Assembly: GCA_013397935.1 (NCBI GenBank)
Contig: VZRN01001315.1
Span: forward strand, 124,001-188,000
Origin: Dasyornis broadbenti
Taxonomy: Eukaryota; Chordata; Aves; Passeriformes; Dasyornithidae
Direction of reading: 5' to 3'
DNA: 64,000 nt
Shown here piece after piece: positions 1 through 11,558 of the stretch. Position numbers and translations under genes: made by a program. Numbering within the stretch: the first letter of the stretch is position 1; each line of letters starts with the position of its first letter. The notes under the pieces were generated by a model, which was given only the letters and a program-made list of their open reading frames with translations, was not told the DNA's origin and did no database searches.

Positions 1-2401
1 CAATAAAGTTCTGATCTTGAAATGTAAATATCAAAATCAAGGAGATGAAGAGAAACAGGCTGTGATAGCCAGCAAGCCAGGGTATTACATGGTGGGTATT
101 ACATGACACGTGGAAAGAAAGGTGCAAGGCTTATGCCAAGAGTTTGCATGGGTTGGTCAGTACTACTGAGCATGCACAGAGTGGGTAAAGAGCAGGGCCT
201 ATGGAACAGGCTGAAATGCTGTACTTTCAGTTCTACTTTCATCTCTCTAGTGGAATATAAGAATGATTTATGTTTAAATACAGGACTCTATGGTAAAGAA
301 ATATGATTCAGCATGGTCATAAAGTTTCACCTTAGGAAAATGCTACTTTCACCTGACTGGTAAAGCATTAAATTAATTTCGCCAGAGTTTGAATACGTTT
401 CTCAGCCTTTAGGAAACGATCACTAAGCCAAATCTAAAGACAAAACTGAGCAAATGACACACAATTCAGTTAGAAAACTCCCTGTGCTGTACAGGAGACA
501 GAGCAAAACCAACAGTCAATGCAGTGGGTAATTGACGAGATATAGAGAGTCAAGACAAAGAGAAAAAACATTCTGTTCACAAACCCAAAGTATCGGTAGC
601 CTGCCAGAAAAGATGTATCTCTTGAAGGTCAAAAAAAAAAAGGAGCATTTGTATGATTTGTATGATGTAGGGTCTCTCAGTGGAAAAAGAGGTCTGAATA
701 CACAACAATATTTCATCTGGAGAGAGTCCATGTCATCAGATTGCTTTCTGGGTTGCCTGTAAAAAGAATTTTACAGAAGAGCACACAATAGCACAGCTGT
801 GGTGAAAGTTAACCTAGCAAAGAACAAGGATTTTTTTTTTTTTTCAGCAAGCCTGAGCTTATTCATTAGTAACTTGCTTGCTTCCCTGGACTGAAAACGT
901 ACTAAGTTCCTCCAAATAAGCAAGTTTTTCTTGCAAAAACACCAGCCTGAATTCTAAAACCATTGTCCTAATAATGTTGCTGCGCAGAAGGCACAGCTCA
1001 AATCTTGATAATCTGAAATGCTGACAGAAATGCTAAGAATAGTCCTGGAAGTGAGACATGTCCAGCATTAAGTTGTCCAGCCCAAGATTCAGAGAAAGGT
1101 GCTGCTAAATCCCATTTGCAGTGATGTGGTTCAAGCAGGCTAAGGCATCACAGGTTCTTATGAAAGCTGAGTGTCAAAGCATCTGTACTAATAGATACTC
1201 CCATAACATATAATAAAATCTGAAAGTCATTGATTTGCAGGAAGCAAATGTCTCTTGAAACTCATTATAAATATTATACTGCTGTGGAAAAAAGGGCTTC
1301 CTAAGTTCTTATTCTGAGAGCACAGAATGTTTTCATGCTCTGTGCCAGAGCTTGTGCTGGTAGGACTTGCCTCACTACAAAGCAATTTTCAGTCACTGTC
1401 AGGGGAGGTTGTCATTGTACACCACACCTTGCTTCTGTGTCCTCTTCCCTCTTGACATTTTTTTATTTTGAGGAAAGGACATGGAGATGAGAACAGACTT
1501 AGATGTGATACATCTAAGTTTTGCATTGTGAAAATTCTCTACTGAGAGCAAAAAACAAGACTACAGCTCTTTCCAGCAGATGAAAAAATTAATTTCAAAG
1601 TATCTGTTTCTGGACACAAATCTAGATTCATCATATACCTTTCTTTAGCCTAAGGCGAACACACATTTTCCCGCTCTCCAGTTAAAAAAAAAAAAAAAAA
1701 AGTATGTGAAAAAACATTCCCAAAATTTTGCCCAGGTAAGTGTTCAAGCGCTTGAGTTTCCTGTTCAAGTACTTCAGACTCAGATTTGTCTCTTCCTCTG
1801 TAAATCTGTAATTAGACAATATTCACGTCTTGTAACTTATTGCACTTTACAAGTGTGTGTCTATATATATACTTTTTTCCTCCTTCATACATTATTTCAT
1901 TCATGGCTAAAACAACGATTTCAGAACCAAATATTCTTTTTTCTCTAACATTAAAATCTACAGCACAATAAGCTTGGTAAATCACATTTACTTTCCATAA
2001 TATTTCTCTGAACTATGAAAACAGTGATGCTCTTTGTTTTATCAAAAATAGCTCTTTTTGATTTTGTGACATAATTTTCTTTAAAGAGCAATAAAAAATA
2101 AAATTGTCTAAGCAAAACTAAAGTCTTCTGCTTTTCATTTAATGCAAATCATATTTATAAAATTCAAAAGAAAAAGTCTCTGAAATTGACATAATGCTTA
2201 TACTTCCTCAGAAGAAAAAGTCTTAATATTGAACAGCTTCTAAAGAACTTCTATAACTGTGACTGGTTAAGCATTTGTATGCTTTTCCTGAGTAATCAAA
2301 ATATAGAAAAAATTATTGCCCTCCCTACTGTCTTTGAGGAGACTGCAAGTAATAGAATTAATTATTACTGCAATTTTTATGTCATAAATTAGCATTATTT
2401 G
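1..2401. other. Intergenic DNA upstream of ST8SIA4, no gene seen
   Basis: AT-rich single-copy-looking sequence. The open frames here are short, lack codon structure and match nothing I recognise. Only short homopolymers stand out: a T run near 832-843 and an A run near 1683-1700. No CR1 tail or LTR end is visible. The stretch ends at the left target duplication of the LTR that begins at 2402. Confidence 0.6.
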
Positions 2402-2914
2402 TGCAGCAGTTTGGAAAACAATAAACCCAAACCTCTGCTCTCTTCTAGCAGGACTCATCTTTATTAGACACAGTTCAGTATTTATATGTTTCTTCTGGGT
2501 ACAAGTTTTGGGAAAGCACAGCAGTTGGAAAACAATAAACCCAAACCTCTGCTCTCTTCTAGCAGGACTCATCTTTATTAGACACAGTTCAGTATTTATA
2601 TGTTTCTTCTGGGTACAAGTTTTGGGAAAGCACAGCAGGAAAGACAAAACAGCCACACCAAACCAAGTGCCTGCAGAGCAGACATTTGTGCCCTGTTATC
2701 ACACATATATGCAAACATTCCACCGCCCCACATTCTGGGTGGTAAAAAAAACATTCACACAGAGGTTTTTATGGCTGGAGTCAATCCTTTGGTATATGCT
2801 TTTCCCAAGAGAACAGAGCTGTTTATCAAGGTCAGGATGACTGCAGCAGGCCGCAGCTTCTACACAGAGCTCTCATCAAGGTTGGGATGGCTGCAACCGG
2901 CTAGTGCTTCTACA
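2402..2914 (-). mobile_element. Solo LTR of an endogenous retrovirus, minus strand, 5-bp target duplication, duplicated core
   Basis: The element is 513 bp. It starts TG and ends CA, and is flanked by identical 5-bp direct repeats ATTTG (2397-2401 and 2915-2919). Read on the minus strand it has the usual LTR order: a U3-like part with an imperfect repeat of about 50 bp (around 2825-2914), then TATAAATA, then AATAAA close behind, as in compact retroviral promoters. The TATA-like box and the polyadenylation signal both occur twice (TATA at 2479-2486 and 2593-2600; AATAAA at 2460-2465 and 2574-2579) because 114 bp are duplicated in tandem. There is no internal coding region beside it, so it is a solo LTR. 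A 5-bp duplication is typical of class III (ERVL-like) elements, but I cannot assign the family. Confidence 0.82.
2411..2638. repeat. Perfect 114-bp tandem duplication inside the LTR
   Basis: Copy 1 is 2411-2524 and copy 2 is 2525-2638. I compared them base by base and saw no difference. The unit holds a TATA-like box and a polyadenylation signal on the minus strand. The period is divisible by three, so spurious reading frames run through both copies. Complete identity suggests either a recent duplication or an assembly artefact. Confidence 0.95.
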
Positions 2915-2919
2915 ATTTG

Positions 2920-4941
2920 TAGTTTTTAAAACTTTTTAGTCTAAGACATTTAATGAAATAAACTAAGGAACATTAAGAAATATATTTCTTGATATGTCCT
3001 TTTAACATTTAGTGGCTGTCTATCTTGAGTATATGACTAGAAGTTAGGTGAGCTGGAATGATAACCTAACACTGCTGAAGTCAATCAAAATGTAACATCA
3101 ACATCTTCACAAGTCTTCTCACTAAGCAGGATAACATATGGGAAATATAATTTCCGTGTGGGTTTTTCTTACCCAGATTGGTGCCAGTGTCTTCTCCATG
3201 GACTGAAAATTTCTGATGCAGGCTTTCCCATAGGAATTTAAATACCTAGGACCCTGGTCATCTGTTACTGGAACACCAAATCCTAGTTTGCTAGAAAGAA
3301 ATAAAACACAGGGGAAAAAATATGGACATTGAACCATTTAAGAGAATGACTTGCCCTGAAGAGGCTACTTCTTACAGACCTTCTTGCAATGCAGTAGAGA
3401 AGGTGGTGGTTCTTGTTTTAAGTGCCAGGTCATGCTGTAAACCACTTTGTCTCATTTATTCTCTAAAACTGTCATTGAAAGCAGTCATTAAAAATTACCT
3501 TGATCATAGCAATGCAGACTGATAATACAGCTTCACAATTTACCACAGCAGAGGGTGTACTGTGAACTTATAGTACCTGTTAGTAATGCAGTAACAATTT
3601 GCACGCATGCTTTTGTCTGCAGCAAATATGACACTATGTTAAGGCATCTCTGCTGTCAACAAAAAGAGCTTGCTTATTCATCTGCGCATAAAGGTCTATA
3701 AAGTCTACAAAATGTTGATGAAGATAGACAAATCCCTTCTTTGAAAGGAATTTGTGTCCAAATCCTTTACATGCCAGGTAAGTGCAGAACAGGCTAAACT
3801 GCTATTAGGTCTGACCTGTCCTGATGACCAAAAAATTCAGTTTTGGACATGGAGATTTCTTTTGTTGAAACTTATAAGGATGCTGTAAAAGTGTTGTTGA
3901 ATTATACTTTTTCATTTATGAAAAAGAAAGGCAAAGAAACCAAAATCTCAACAAGATGTAGTCAAACTCAGCAGATACCTTTAAGTGTTACTGTCAAAGA
4001 AAGATGTCAGACAAAATAGTTGAAGGCATGTGGGAAACTCTTTTTTATTACTTTATCTAGCACAAAGCCAGGCAATTTTGTACTGTCTAAATATATAATT
4101 TAATTACCATTAAATTCAGCAAACTTTAAAATAGCAGTAATAAAAATGGGAATTAGTTCCCAAGTCTGAATAGCTGTTGCTGTGGTTTGAATTCAGAGAA
4201 AGCACTTCTTTCCCCATCTTCAGCTCTATACAGCCTAGGTAGATAACCAGCTGGAAACTTTTCCTAAAATGATGGTTCTCACAGGGAGGCCATTCACTGT
4301 TATTAAAATATAATAGAACCTCACAAATCCACCATTTAGCTTCTCAGAAAATCTCTTTCCAGTTCTCAGACATGGAAACTCATGAAGTAATCTCTCATAA
4401 TTTCACCAAAATGGTTTTAGGAAATACATTTTCTCTTCATGCAGTAATGAGTTATAAAGTGTTATAAAGACATGAAGCTAAAGCATAGCCTTTCAAATAA
4501 AGGAAGTCATCTAATGCCATACCTTTGCTGTTACAACCATGGTTACTCACTCGGAAAAAGAAATTAACATGCAAGCTCTACATTAATAGATGTCATGCAA
4601 GTATTATTATGACTTTGAGGTAATTCCTTAAGCTTCATTTTTGCAGTAACAACTGAAGAGCAGATTGATAGCCGGTCTGCTGACAATATGTCTTAACTAC
4701 AACTAATCACACCGTTGTGCATGGATTCCGGATTGTGTGGAAACCTAAGTTAACCTTGCTGTGATTCCAGGTCCAGGTCTTTCAGCCCTAGAAGCTTACC
4801 TAAATCATAGAAGAACAAAATCAACCTGGACTTTTTGTGCCATGTTAAAAGACTGTGCAAGAACAGAGATGATCTACCTAAGTATGATCTCACTTCCTAG
4901 CTCAGGAGGGCCTCTGGAAACACCACAGGACGAAAAGAGGG
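2920..4941. other. Intergenic DNA, nothing recognised
   Basis: AT-rich sequence between two LTRs. No open frame has a recognisable protein, and I see no RNA gene, CR1 tail or LTR terminus. Confidence 0.55.
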
Positions 4942-5528
4942 TGTCGTGGTTTAATCCCAGCCAGCAGCCCTGGCCTTCATGCACTGACCCACCCGTAGAT
5001 TTGGGGAGAGAACTGGAAGGGTAAAAACCTGAGAACTTGGGGGTTGAGATGAAGACAGTTTTATAAGGAAAGCAAAATCCATGCACACAAGCAAAGCAAA
5101 ATAAAACTTCAATTCACTGCTTGCCAAGGGCAGGTAGATGTTCAGCCATCTCTAGGAGACCAGGGCCCCATCACGCATAAGGGTGTCTTGGGAAGACAAA
5201 CACCAAACACCATAACTCCAAACACCCCTTCACATCACCTTATCCCCATTCTTCATCCCACTTTGTATACTGAGCATGATGTCACATGGTATGAAATATC
5301 CCTTTGGTCAATTGGGGTCACCTGTCCTGGCTGTATATCCTCCCATCTTCTCACATATCTCCAACTTCCTTGTCAGTGTGTTAGTGTGGAAAACAGAAAA
5401 GGCCTTCATTCAGCAATAACAAAACCATCTCTATATTATAAACCCCATATTCAGCACAAATGTAAAATACAGCCCCATATTAGATACTACGAAGAAAAGT
5501 TAACTCTACGCCAGTCAAAACCAGTACA
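4942..5528 (-). mobile_element. Solo LTR of an avian ERV family that begins TGTCGTGGTTTAA
   Basis: The + strand starts TGTCGTGGTTTAATCCCAGC and ends CCAGTACA. These termini and internal blocks (gggttgagat near 5040; a block near 5277-5345 with gtcacatggtatgaaatatc) match a common avian ERV LTR that I know from passerine and chicken sequence. From the usual promoter-to-polyA direction of that family I read the copy as minus strand. Flanking bases are GAGGG on the left and CTGGG on the right, so the target duplication is degraded (3 of 5 match) and the insertion looks older than the others. The copy is diverged and has no internal ERV region next to it. Family naming needs a repeat library. Confidence 0.8.
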
Positions 5529-5654
5529 CTGGGTAAACAGTATCAGATCTTCCTGATGTCCCATGGAGTAAGAGACTCTGCTGGAATCACTGATCTGAGG
5601 CCACCTAAAACCAGAAAAGACTCAACACAGCTGAGTTAAACCTCATCCGAAACA

Positions 5655-5824
5655 TAATCCTTAACCCCAACCCTAATCTGAAACCCCTAGGCCTTAACAC
5701 CTAACCCTACCACCCTAACCATAATCCTAAACTACAGTGGCCATAACCTTAATTCTAAGAACCCTAATTCTAACCCTAAACCTAACCCCAATCTCTCACC
5801 CCAAACCTAAACTCTAACCTTAAT
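5655..5824 (+). repeat. Degenerate interstitial telomere-like array, (CCCTAA)n
   Basis: About 170 bp of variant CCCTAA, CCTAA and CCATAA units, for example at 5670-5675, 5712-5717, 5762-5767 and 5774-5790. Exact units are interspersed with one- or two-base changes, so the array is old. The C-rich strand is the + strand. It lies about 125 bp to the right of the LTR at 4942-5528. Vertebrate telomeres are TTAGGG on the opposite strand, so this is an internal telomere-like sequence and not a chromosome end, because unique DNA continues on both sides. Confidence 0.85.
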
Positions 5825-6573
5825 GCGTAAGAGGAACCACTTTGGACAAGATTTCATTGCAGGCATGACCAAGCACAAACAAATCAGGACTAACCCTGAA
5901 AACATATAGCCATAATCTTTTTCTCCTCTCCTTCAGCAATATGTCCAGTTCAATTGATATCATGAGGAGTTATACATAGTCCTTTGAAACTCTCAGGAAT
6001 AACCCCTACCTCATAAGGAATGTCTCAGCGGGGCTGGACATTAGTGCAGGTTTTCTTAATTAATTCCCTATGACTTACTAAGTAATAATTTTAAACCATT
6101 TTTGTTAGTTTCAAAGTCTGAAGGAAAAGGTACCTTGTTGCCCTAATGAAGAGAGGAGCTGGAGGTTTGATGTAACCAGAAAGAGGATTGCTTTGTGGAG
6201 TTGTGAATGTTTATCCAGTTATGTTTTAGTTAAACTGCAAGGATGGAAATATGTCCAGAAATTTAATTCACTTTCTTTCATTTGACCTAAAAGAAACATC
6301 TAAGTCAAAAGCAGTCTCCTAGGTAAGTTAAGTCCTATATTCTAGAAAGATAAATTCTTTATTCAGACTTCAAAAAAGAATTGTATCTGATCAACAAAGT
6401 GAATTCAGGGCTTGAACACAGGATCAGGCACATTTAAGTATGGGAGACAAGGACAGTGCTCTTGCAGAAAGGACAAATGAAGACAAAAAGCAGACACAGC
6501 TATGTGCATTTCTTACCTTGTTTATTCAGTAGACCTGAATTAGTAATACTTCTCAATTTAAATTGGTTGTCGT
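5825..6573. other. Intergenic DNA, nothing recognised
   Basis: Ordinary AT-rich sequence between the telomere-like array and the next LTR. No gene or repeat end could be supported. The last six bases, 6568-6573 (TGTCGT), are the left copy of the flanking repeat of the following LTR. Confidence 0.5.
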
Positions 6574-7599
6574 TGTTGTGGTTTGATTCTGACCAAATGC
6601 CAGGCACTCACAAATTAATACACCCAGGGTTCATGAGTTGAGATAAGGAAAACTGGGAGAAAAAGACGCACCGGGGCAAAAACAGGTTCAAAACTTTTAT
6701 TGTAACAGAATCAGAGAAGTAAATGAGAAATGGAATAAAACTTTCAAAAACACCGTTTCTCCACTCACCCCCCTCTCTCCCTCCCAGCAGCTGCACAGGG
6801 GAACAAGGCATGGGGCAGGGCGGGGAACGGGCGGGGGTTAGTCAGTTCATCACTGAAATGTTTCTCCACTGCTCAGGGGAGCACTGCTTAGCCGTGGGTC
6901 CCAAAACACATGGCAGTCCGCCTGAACCTTCCATGTGAGTTTCTTCCACGGGCAGACAATTTTTTTTTTCAAAAACTGTTGAGTGTGGGGTCTTTTTGTC
7001 CACGGATTACAGACCTCCAAGTCAGCCGTTCCATTTCGGGAGCAAGGCTTTTTACTCCTTACTGAACCACAGTCTCTCTCAGGCATCAGCACAGGCACTT
7101 AATTCAGTCTGTTAAAGCCTGTTTCTCCACTGAGGCTCCCACTGGAATCTGGTCTTCCCCCAGGCATTCACTCACTCCAGCACAGGCTGTACGTGAATTT
7201 TAACATTCCCCATAGACTCCATGGGCTGCAGGGGGACATCCCGCTCCACCATGGTTTTCACTATGGCCTGCAGAAGATTCTTGGCTCCAGTGTTTGGAGC
7301 TTCCCCTTCCCCACCTTCTCCACTGACCTGGGTGTCTGCATTGTTGTTGTTTCCCCTCACATATTTTCACCACCTCCTCCTCCTCCGGCCAAAAAAAGTG
7401 CTTGCCCCTCCCACCTTTGTCTCTTCTTAAATATGTTTTCACAGAGGTGTAACCAAAATCTCTAACTGGCTCAGCCTTGGCTAGCAGCATGTCCATCATT
7501 TCAGAGCCACCCAGGACTGGTTCTGCTAGATACGTTCACAGGACCCATTTTGTGTGCTCCCCCTGCCACTAGCTAAAACTGGGGCAAGCAAAACTAACA
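6574..7599 (-). mobile_element. Solo LTR, about 1 kb, avian ERV family beginning TGTTGTGGTTTGA
   Basis: The + strand begins TGTTGTGGTTTGATTCTGAC and ends AAACTAACA. The layout matches a long avian LTR I recognise: gagttgagataagg near 6635, GC-rich blocks, repeated tccac(g/c)ggg-type segments around 6940-7250, and ttcttaaatatgtttt near 7424-7442. AATAAA on the minus strand (6696-6701) supports minus orientation. TGTCGT occurs at 6568-6573 directly to the left and at 7601-7606 on the right, one base beyond the CA end. That fits a 6-bp target duplication with one extra base. The reading frames of 60-100 codons inside it are chance frames on both strands. Confidence 0.83.
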
Positions 7600-7606
7600 C
7601 TGTCGT

Positions 7607-10600
7607 GCACTTTCTGAACTCTGAACCTTTCCTCACATTTCTTTTATTGGACCAGATACAGCTATTTCCTGCTCTCCCAGTTCCCAACCCCTTAATTCTT
7701 TCATCCTCACCCTTTTTCTATATTTACTTCTTTCACTTCCGTTTGTTTCCCAAAGTCCTCTAACCCTTGTCTCTGTTCCCTAATTTTTCTGTTCATCCCA
7801 GTTAGAGAAAGTACAGGTTGTCTTGAGCCTCACCGAAGATAATATGGGAAGTACTTCTGCTTGTGATTAGCAAATTTCCACATACAGTCTTTAGGCATGT
7901 GATAGTAATTTTGATTCAAAGTAGTGAGGTTTTAGCCTTTCTGAAAGGCATACCAGCTGAGAACCATCTTAAATTAGTGTAGAATTAGCATTTTTATAAC
8001 CAAGGTTTTTGGGACTTTTGCAATATCCTATGTCACAAAAGTAAGGAGATCATGACAACTGACAATATTTCTTTCAGATTGGCCCTACTTGAATGATCAC
8101 TCCACTTGAAATATGGATATGGTTTGTATTTTCCTACCATGTAAAATTGTCCATTGAACAGGGAAGTGTGCAATGAAATAAACACAACAGTATACGCCCC
8201 TAATTTAAACATCCTTCCTCGCTGTTGCACTGCAACTTTATCTGGGAACCTCTGCACTGACTAAACACACTAATGCACAAAAGAATGTAAAAGAAGAGAG
8301 TATGACTTCATTGGGATTTAGTTCTAAGTCTTCCTAAGGAATTGCTGCAGAATTTCTTCTAGAGAAAAATATATTCTCTTCCTATCACACACACAGAAGA
8401 AATGGCTGAGAAATTTGGCTAAGTTTATTTCAGCTCTCTCTTCAATATTGATCCTGTGGTTGTTCTGCAAGGCAATTGGAAACACTAAGTCACCATTGCA
8501 TGCTAGTCACAAAAATAAAAGGGGAGGTGAATGTGAAAATGGATTCTGACCTGCTTTTTGTGCCTCTGAACATCAAGAGAAATTTAATATCCACCAACCC
8601 AAACCCTGAGTCCTATATGGTGGAATAAATGCAAAAATGCAGCTTGGTGCATCATCTTTAATTCTGCTGCCTATGGTAAAGCTTTTGCATTATAAACATG
8701 AAGAATTTGAAATGCTGCTAATTGCAATGCTAATACTGCTAAAAATGTAATACTGGACTTCTACTACATAGGAAGAGATAATGTTTCATGACATATGCAT
8801 TTTGATGAAAGTTTATATAGATGATGATAATCAGGAGCACAGAAAACATTCAAGTTTAGGCTGTTAAGAGAAATACTGCAAAGTTTTAGTGTTCTGTGCA
8901 CATTAGTACCAATCAACTATGGTTGGTACTTTGGTCTGGTGCCTTTGCCTCAACCATCAATGAAAATATTGAAGGATATTGAAGTCTGCAATGACAACGG
9001 ATTTAAGTAGCAGGAGTACTTAAACATTTCACAAAGCATCATTTATTGTTTTAACCAATTTTTCCACCAAAAAAAAAAAATCGTTAATACTATTAAACAC
9101 ATTCCACAGGATTAAATCAGAGTTAATAGTGTTAAGCAAATCCAAGAATGCAGCATCAGCCATGCCTGCCTGAAACAAAAGCATGTACAAACACATAAGC
9201 TTTCCACAATGTCAAGCATTTTGTTAAAAGTTACTATACAAGAATCAGAAAGCTGTATTCACTATAATTTGATCAGATTGGCATTAAAATTATGTATTTT
9301 AAAAAATAGTTAGAGGGTACCTGAAAAATTTACCTCATTCATCCTTCCACCTTGAGTTAAAAATTCAGAGATTTGTGTAACTTGGTCCTAATGACAACTA
9401 GCAATTGAAATGCTACAGCTTCACCAGGAAATCTCTTCTAGTGTTTCTCTATCCTCAGTTATAAAACAGGCTGAATTAATTCAGAAGATATTTCTGGACA
9501 CCTACATAAAGCATGAAATACTCTTAATGAAAAAAGGACTTTATATGGTAATATGCACTAACAAATGTAATTGTTTCAAGTTTCTAACTACTTTCTTCAG
9601 CATGAAATGCAGTTTTTCAAGAACTCTTTGCCATAGAAACTAATTAGCACTCTGAAATTTGAAATGCTTAAATGCATGATTATTTGTGTTATTCACATAT
9701 TTGCTGCTCCAGTAGTCTTCATGAGAGAAATTTTACTGTCATCACCAGATGTCATGAAATAGGATTAACTGAACATGTTTCTGGGTTCACAGAGCTAAAT
9801 AATTCCTCTAATTAATGTAAAACAAACCATGCTATTTGATATAAATGTTATTCATTATTTAAATATCATGAGGATGTATGAGAAAGAGGAAATAATTTCA
9901 AGGCGTAACGTAGGTAACTTTTTAGAGTTATGAAGTGCTGTTGATGACACATTAAAGAAAGATAATTAAAGGAATTGGTGAAATACTAGACATGAATGTT
10001 TAAACTCTCTATAGAGTAAATTAATTTTCTGTAGTAACAAATTCTATTATTGTAAATGAAATGCAACACCTGGCTGAATTATATTACATATATACTCTAC
10101 ACACCAATATACTATTTGTGAGCAGACACAAATAGTATATTTGTGCTAGGGAATAAAACTGTATGAGGAGGGGAAAACAAGGAAGGCCAGAACAGCTAAG
10201 AGAGGTGTCTTTCTCACTGTAGTCAGAGCTGTAAGGCTGTTTCTGTATGAAAGCTCAGGACTGATTTGCAAGAGCAACGAACAAATTGGAAACTTGCTCT
10301 GGATCCAGTTTTAAGCAACTTGTGTGATTCTGGGAACATGTTATGTAGATGACCTCAGAGCTCCAAATGGCATGGGCACAAGGAGTAGACAGTGAATCAC
10401 TGCAGGAGATGAGCTGGTTTACCTCTCAGGATGCCAGTCATTTTCTGACCCAGCAGTGTGTTTTCATGGTAGTACAATGAGAGGCATGGGAACAGCCAAA
10501 ATTTTCAGGAAAATGCTACAGATTGTTACGCACATTGTGCTTTTGTTGAGAAGCGGTTCCCCCCATAGTTTACTCAAGTGTAAACTGAGTAACTGACTAA

Positions 10601-10956
10601 AACATAGTAAGAAAAGTAACTGACTGAAACTTTTAGAGTTGATGGTTTGGATCTTGAAGTCAACTTTTTTGATCAGTTTCAGTCAGACTGGTTGCAACCA
10701 GACTTGAGCAGGAAAAGTGCCATGCTGGGGATAGCATAACCATTGCTGTCAGCTCTCAAATGTCTTAGATGCAGGCAGGTATTCCTTCTGTGCAGTAAGA
10801 ATTAGTTCATATGAAGCAGCCAGGGTGCTGGGTTTAACCATAAGGGAGGAAGAAGTGCAGCAGAAGGTGGAGAAGAAGAAGGTGGAGGCACAGTGTTTTC
10901 TGTAGATACACATGGCCTGGCATGAAATCAAGGAGCTGCTGTGGCTAACTGTATTG
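7607..10956. other. Intergenic DNA with one strong hairpin, otherwise nothing recognised
   Basis: About 3.3 kb of AT-rich sequence without a supported gene. No CR1 tail or LTR is visible. The only distinct structure is the inverted repeat at 10102-10145, listed separately. The minus-strand frame at 10749-11141 is not credible because it runs into the LTR. Confidence 0.5.
10102..10145. repeat. Inverted repeat (hairpin), 15-bp perfect arms, 6-base loop
   Basis: The left arm 10106-10120 (AATATACTATTTGTG) is the exact reverse complement of the right arm 10127-10141, separated by AGCAGA. After one mismatch, three more pairs extend the arms to 19 positions (10102-10120 and 10127-10145). Function is unknown. 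It could be a small palindromic element end, a cruciform-prone site, or chance. Confidence 0.9.
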
Positions 10957-10962
10957 TAAGCT

Positions 10963-11552
10963 TGTTGTCTACGCCTGGCTTTCCTGGCCGTCCTCGACCG
11001 AGGCGTCAGCCCCCGAATGCCCAGCGGCTCGGCGGCTTTTCCGTGCCGCTCCGGAGCCTGGCGTGGCTGGATCACGCAGAGGTGGGGCTGCCCACAGCGA
11101 GGGACAGACGAGGTGCCGATGAAATAAGGCGAAAGAGGCAAAGGGTTGCGGGAGGGGGTTCCCCCGAACTCTCCTTTATTGGGGGAAGGGCGAGGAGATC
11201 CGGGAAGGAGAACACCGGGGAGAACAACCGGGGAAAGGTCCCCGTGCAGCTGGTTTTAAGGGGGGATAACAGCCAATGGGGTAAAGGGCAAGGGGAAGGT
11301 ACAGTGGTCAGGGGTCCAATAAAAACATTTGAGGGGGGGGACAACAGCTCAGAACCAATGAAACGTCGAACATAACAGAACCCTCTGGAAGAAGGGGTCA
11401 GCCCAAGGCTCTGGACACGCCCCTCCTCTGGAACAAGGGGTGGATCTTAGACCCTGGTTCCATCCCCTGAGTCCTCCTCTAATGAGGAGCCTCCTACAGA
11501 GGAGGTGGAGCTGGAGCGTGAGGCAGCAGCAACCAGGGTTGGACCTCCCACA
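10963..11552 (-). mobile_element. Solo LTR of an ERVK-like endogenous retrovirus, minus strand, 6-bp target duplication
   Basis: The element is 590 bp, flanked by perfect direct repeats TAAGCT (10957-10962 and 11553-11558). On the minus strand it starts TGTGGGAGGTCCAACC and ends GTAGACAACA. The polyadenylation signal AATAAA on that strand is at 11175-11180, upstream of a GC-rich U5-like segment. A TTAAAA box (around 11250-11256) sits about 75 bp before it. A 6-bp duplication is typical of class II (ERVK/beta- and alpharetrovirus-like) elements. GC content is far above the flanks. No gag, pol or env remnant adjoins it, so this is a solo LTR. It lies about 2.3 kb upstream of the first coding exon of ST8SIA4, antisense to the gene. 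Confidence 0.9.
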
Positions 11553-11558
11553 TAAGCT

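Noticed and set aside
2267..2840. 129-codon minus and 110-codon plus frames with a repeated segment
   Set aside because: The repeat is the 114-bp LTR duplication, whose length is a multiple of three. The frames are by-products.
5655..5824. True chromosome end
   Set aside because: The repeats are degenerate and unique sequence plus LTRs continue on both sides.
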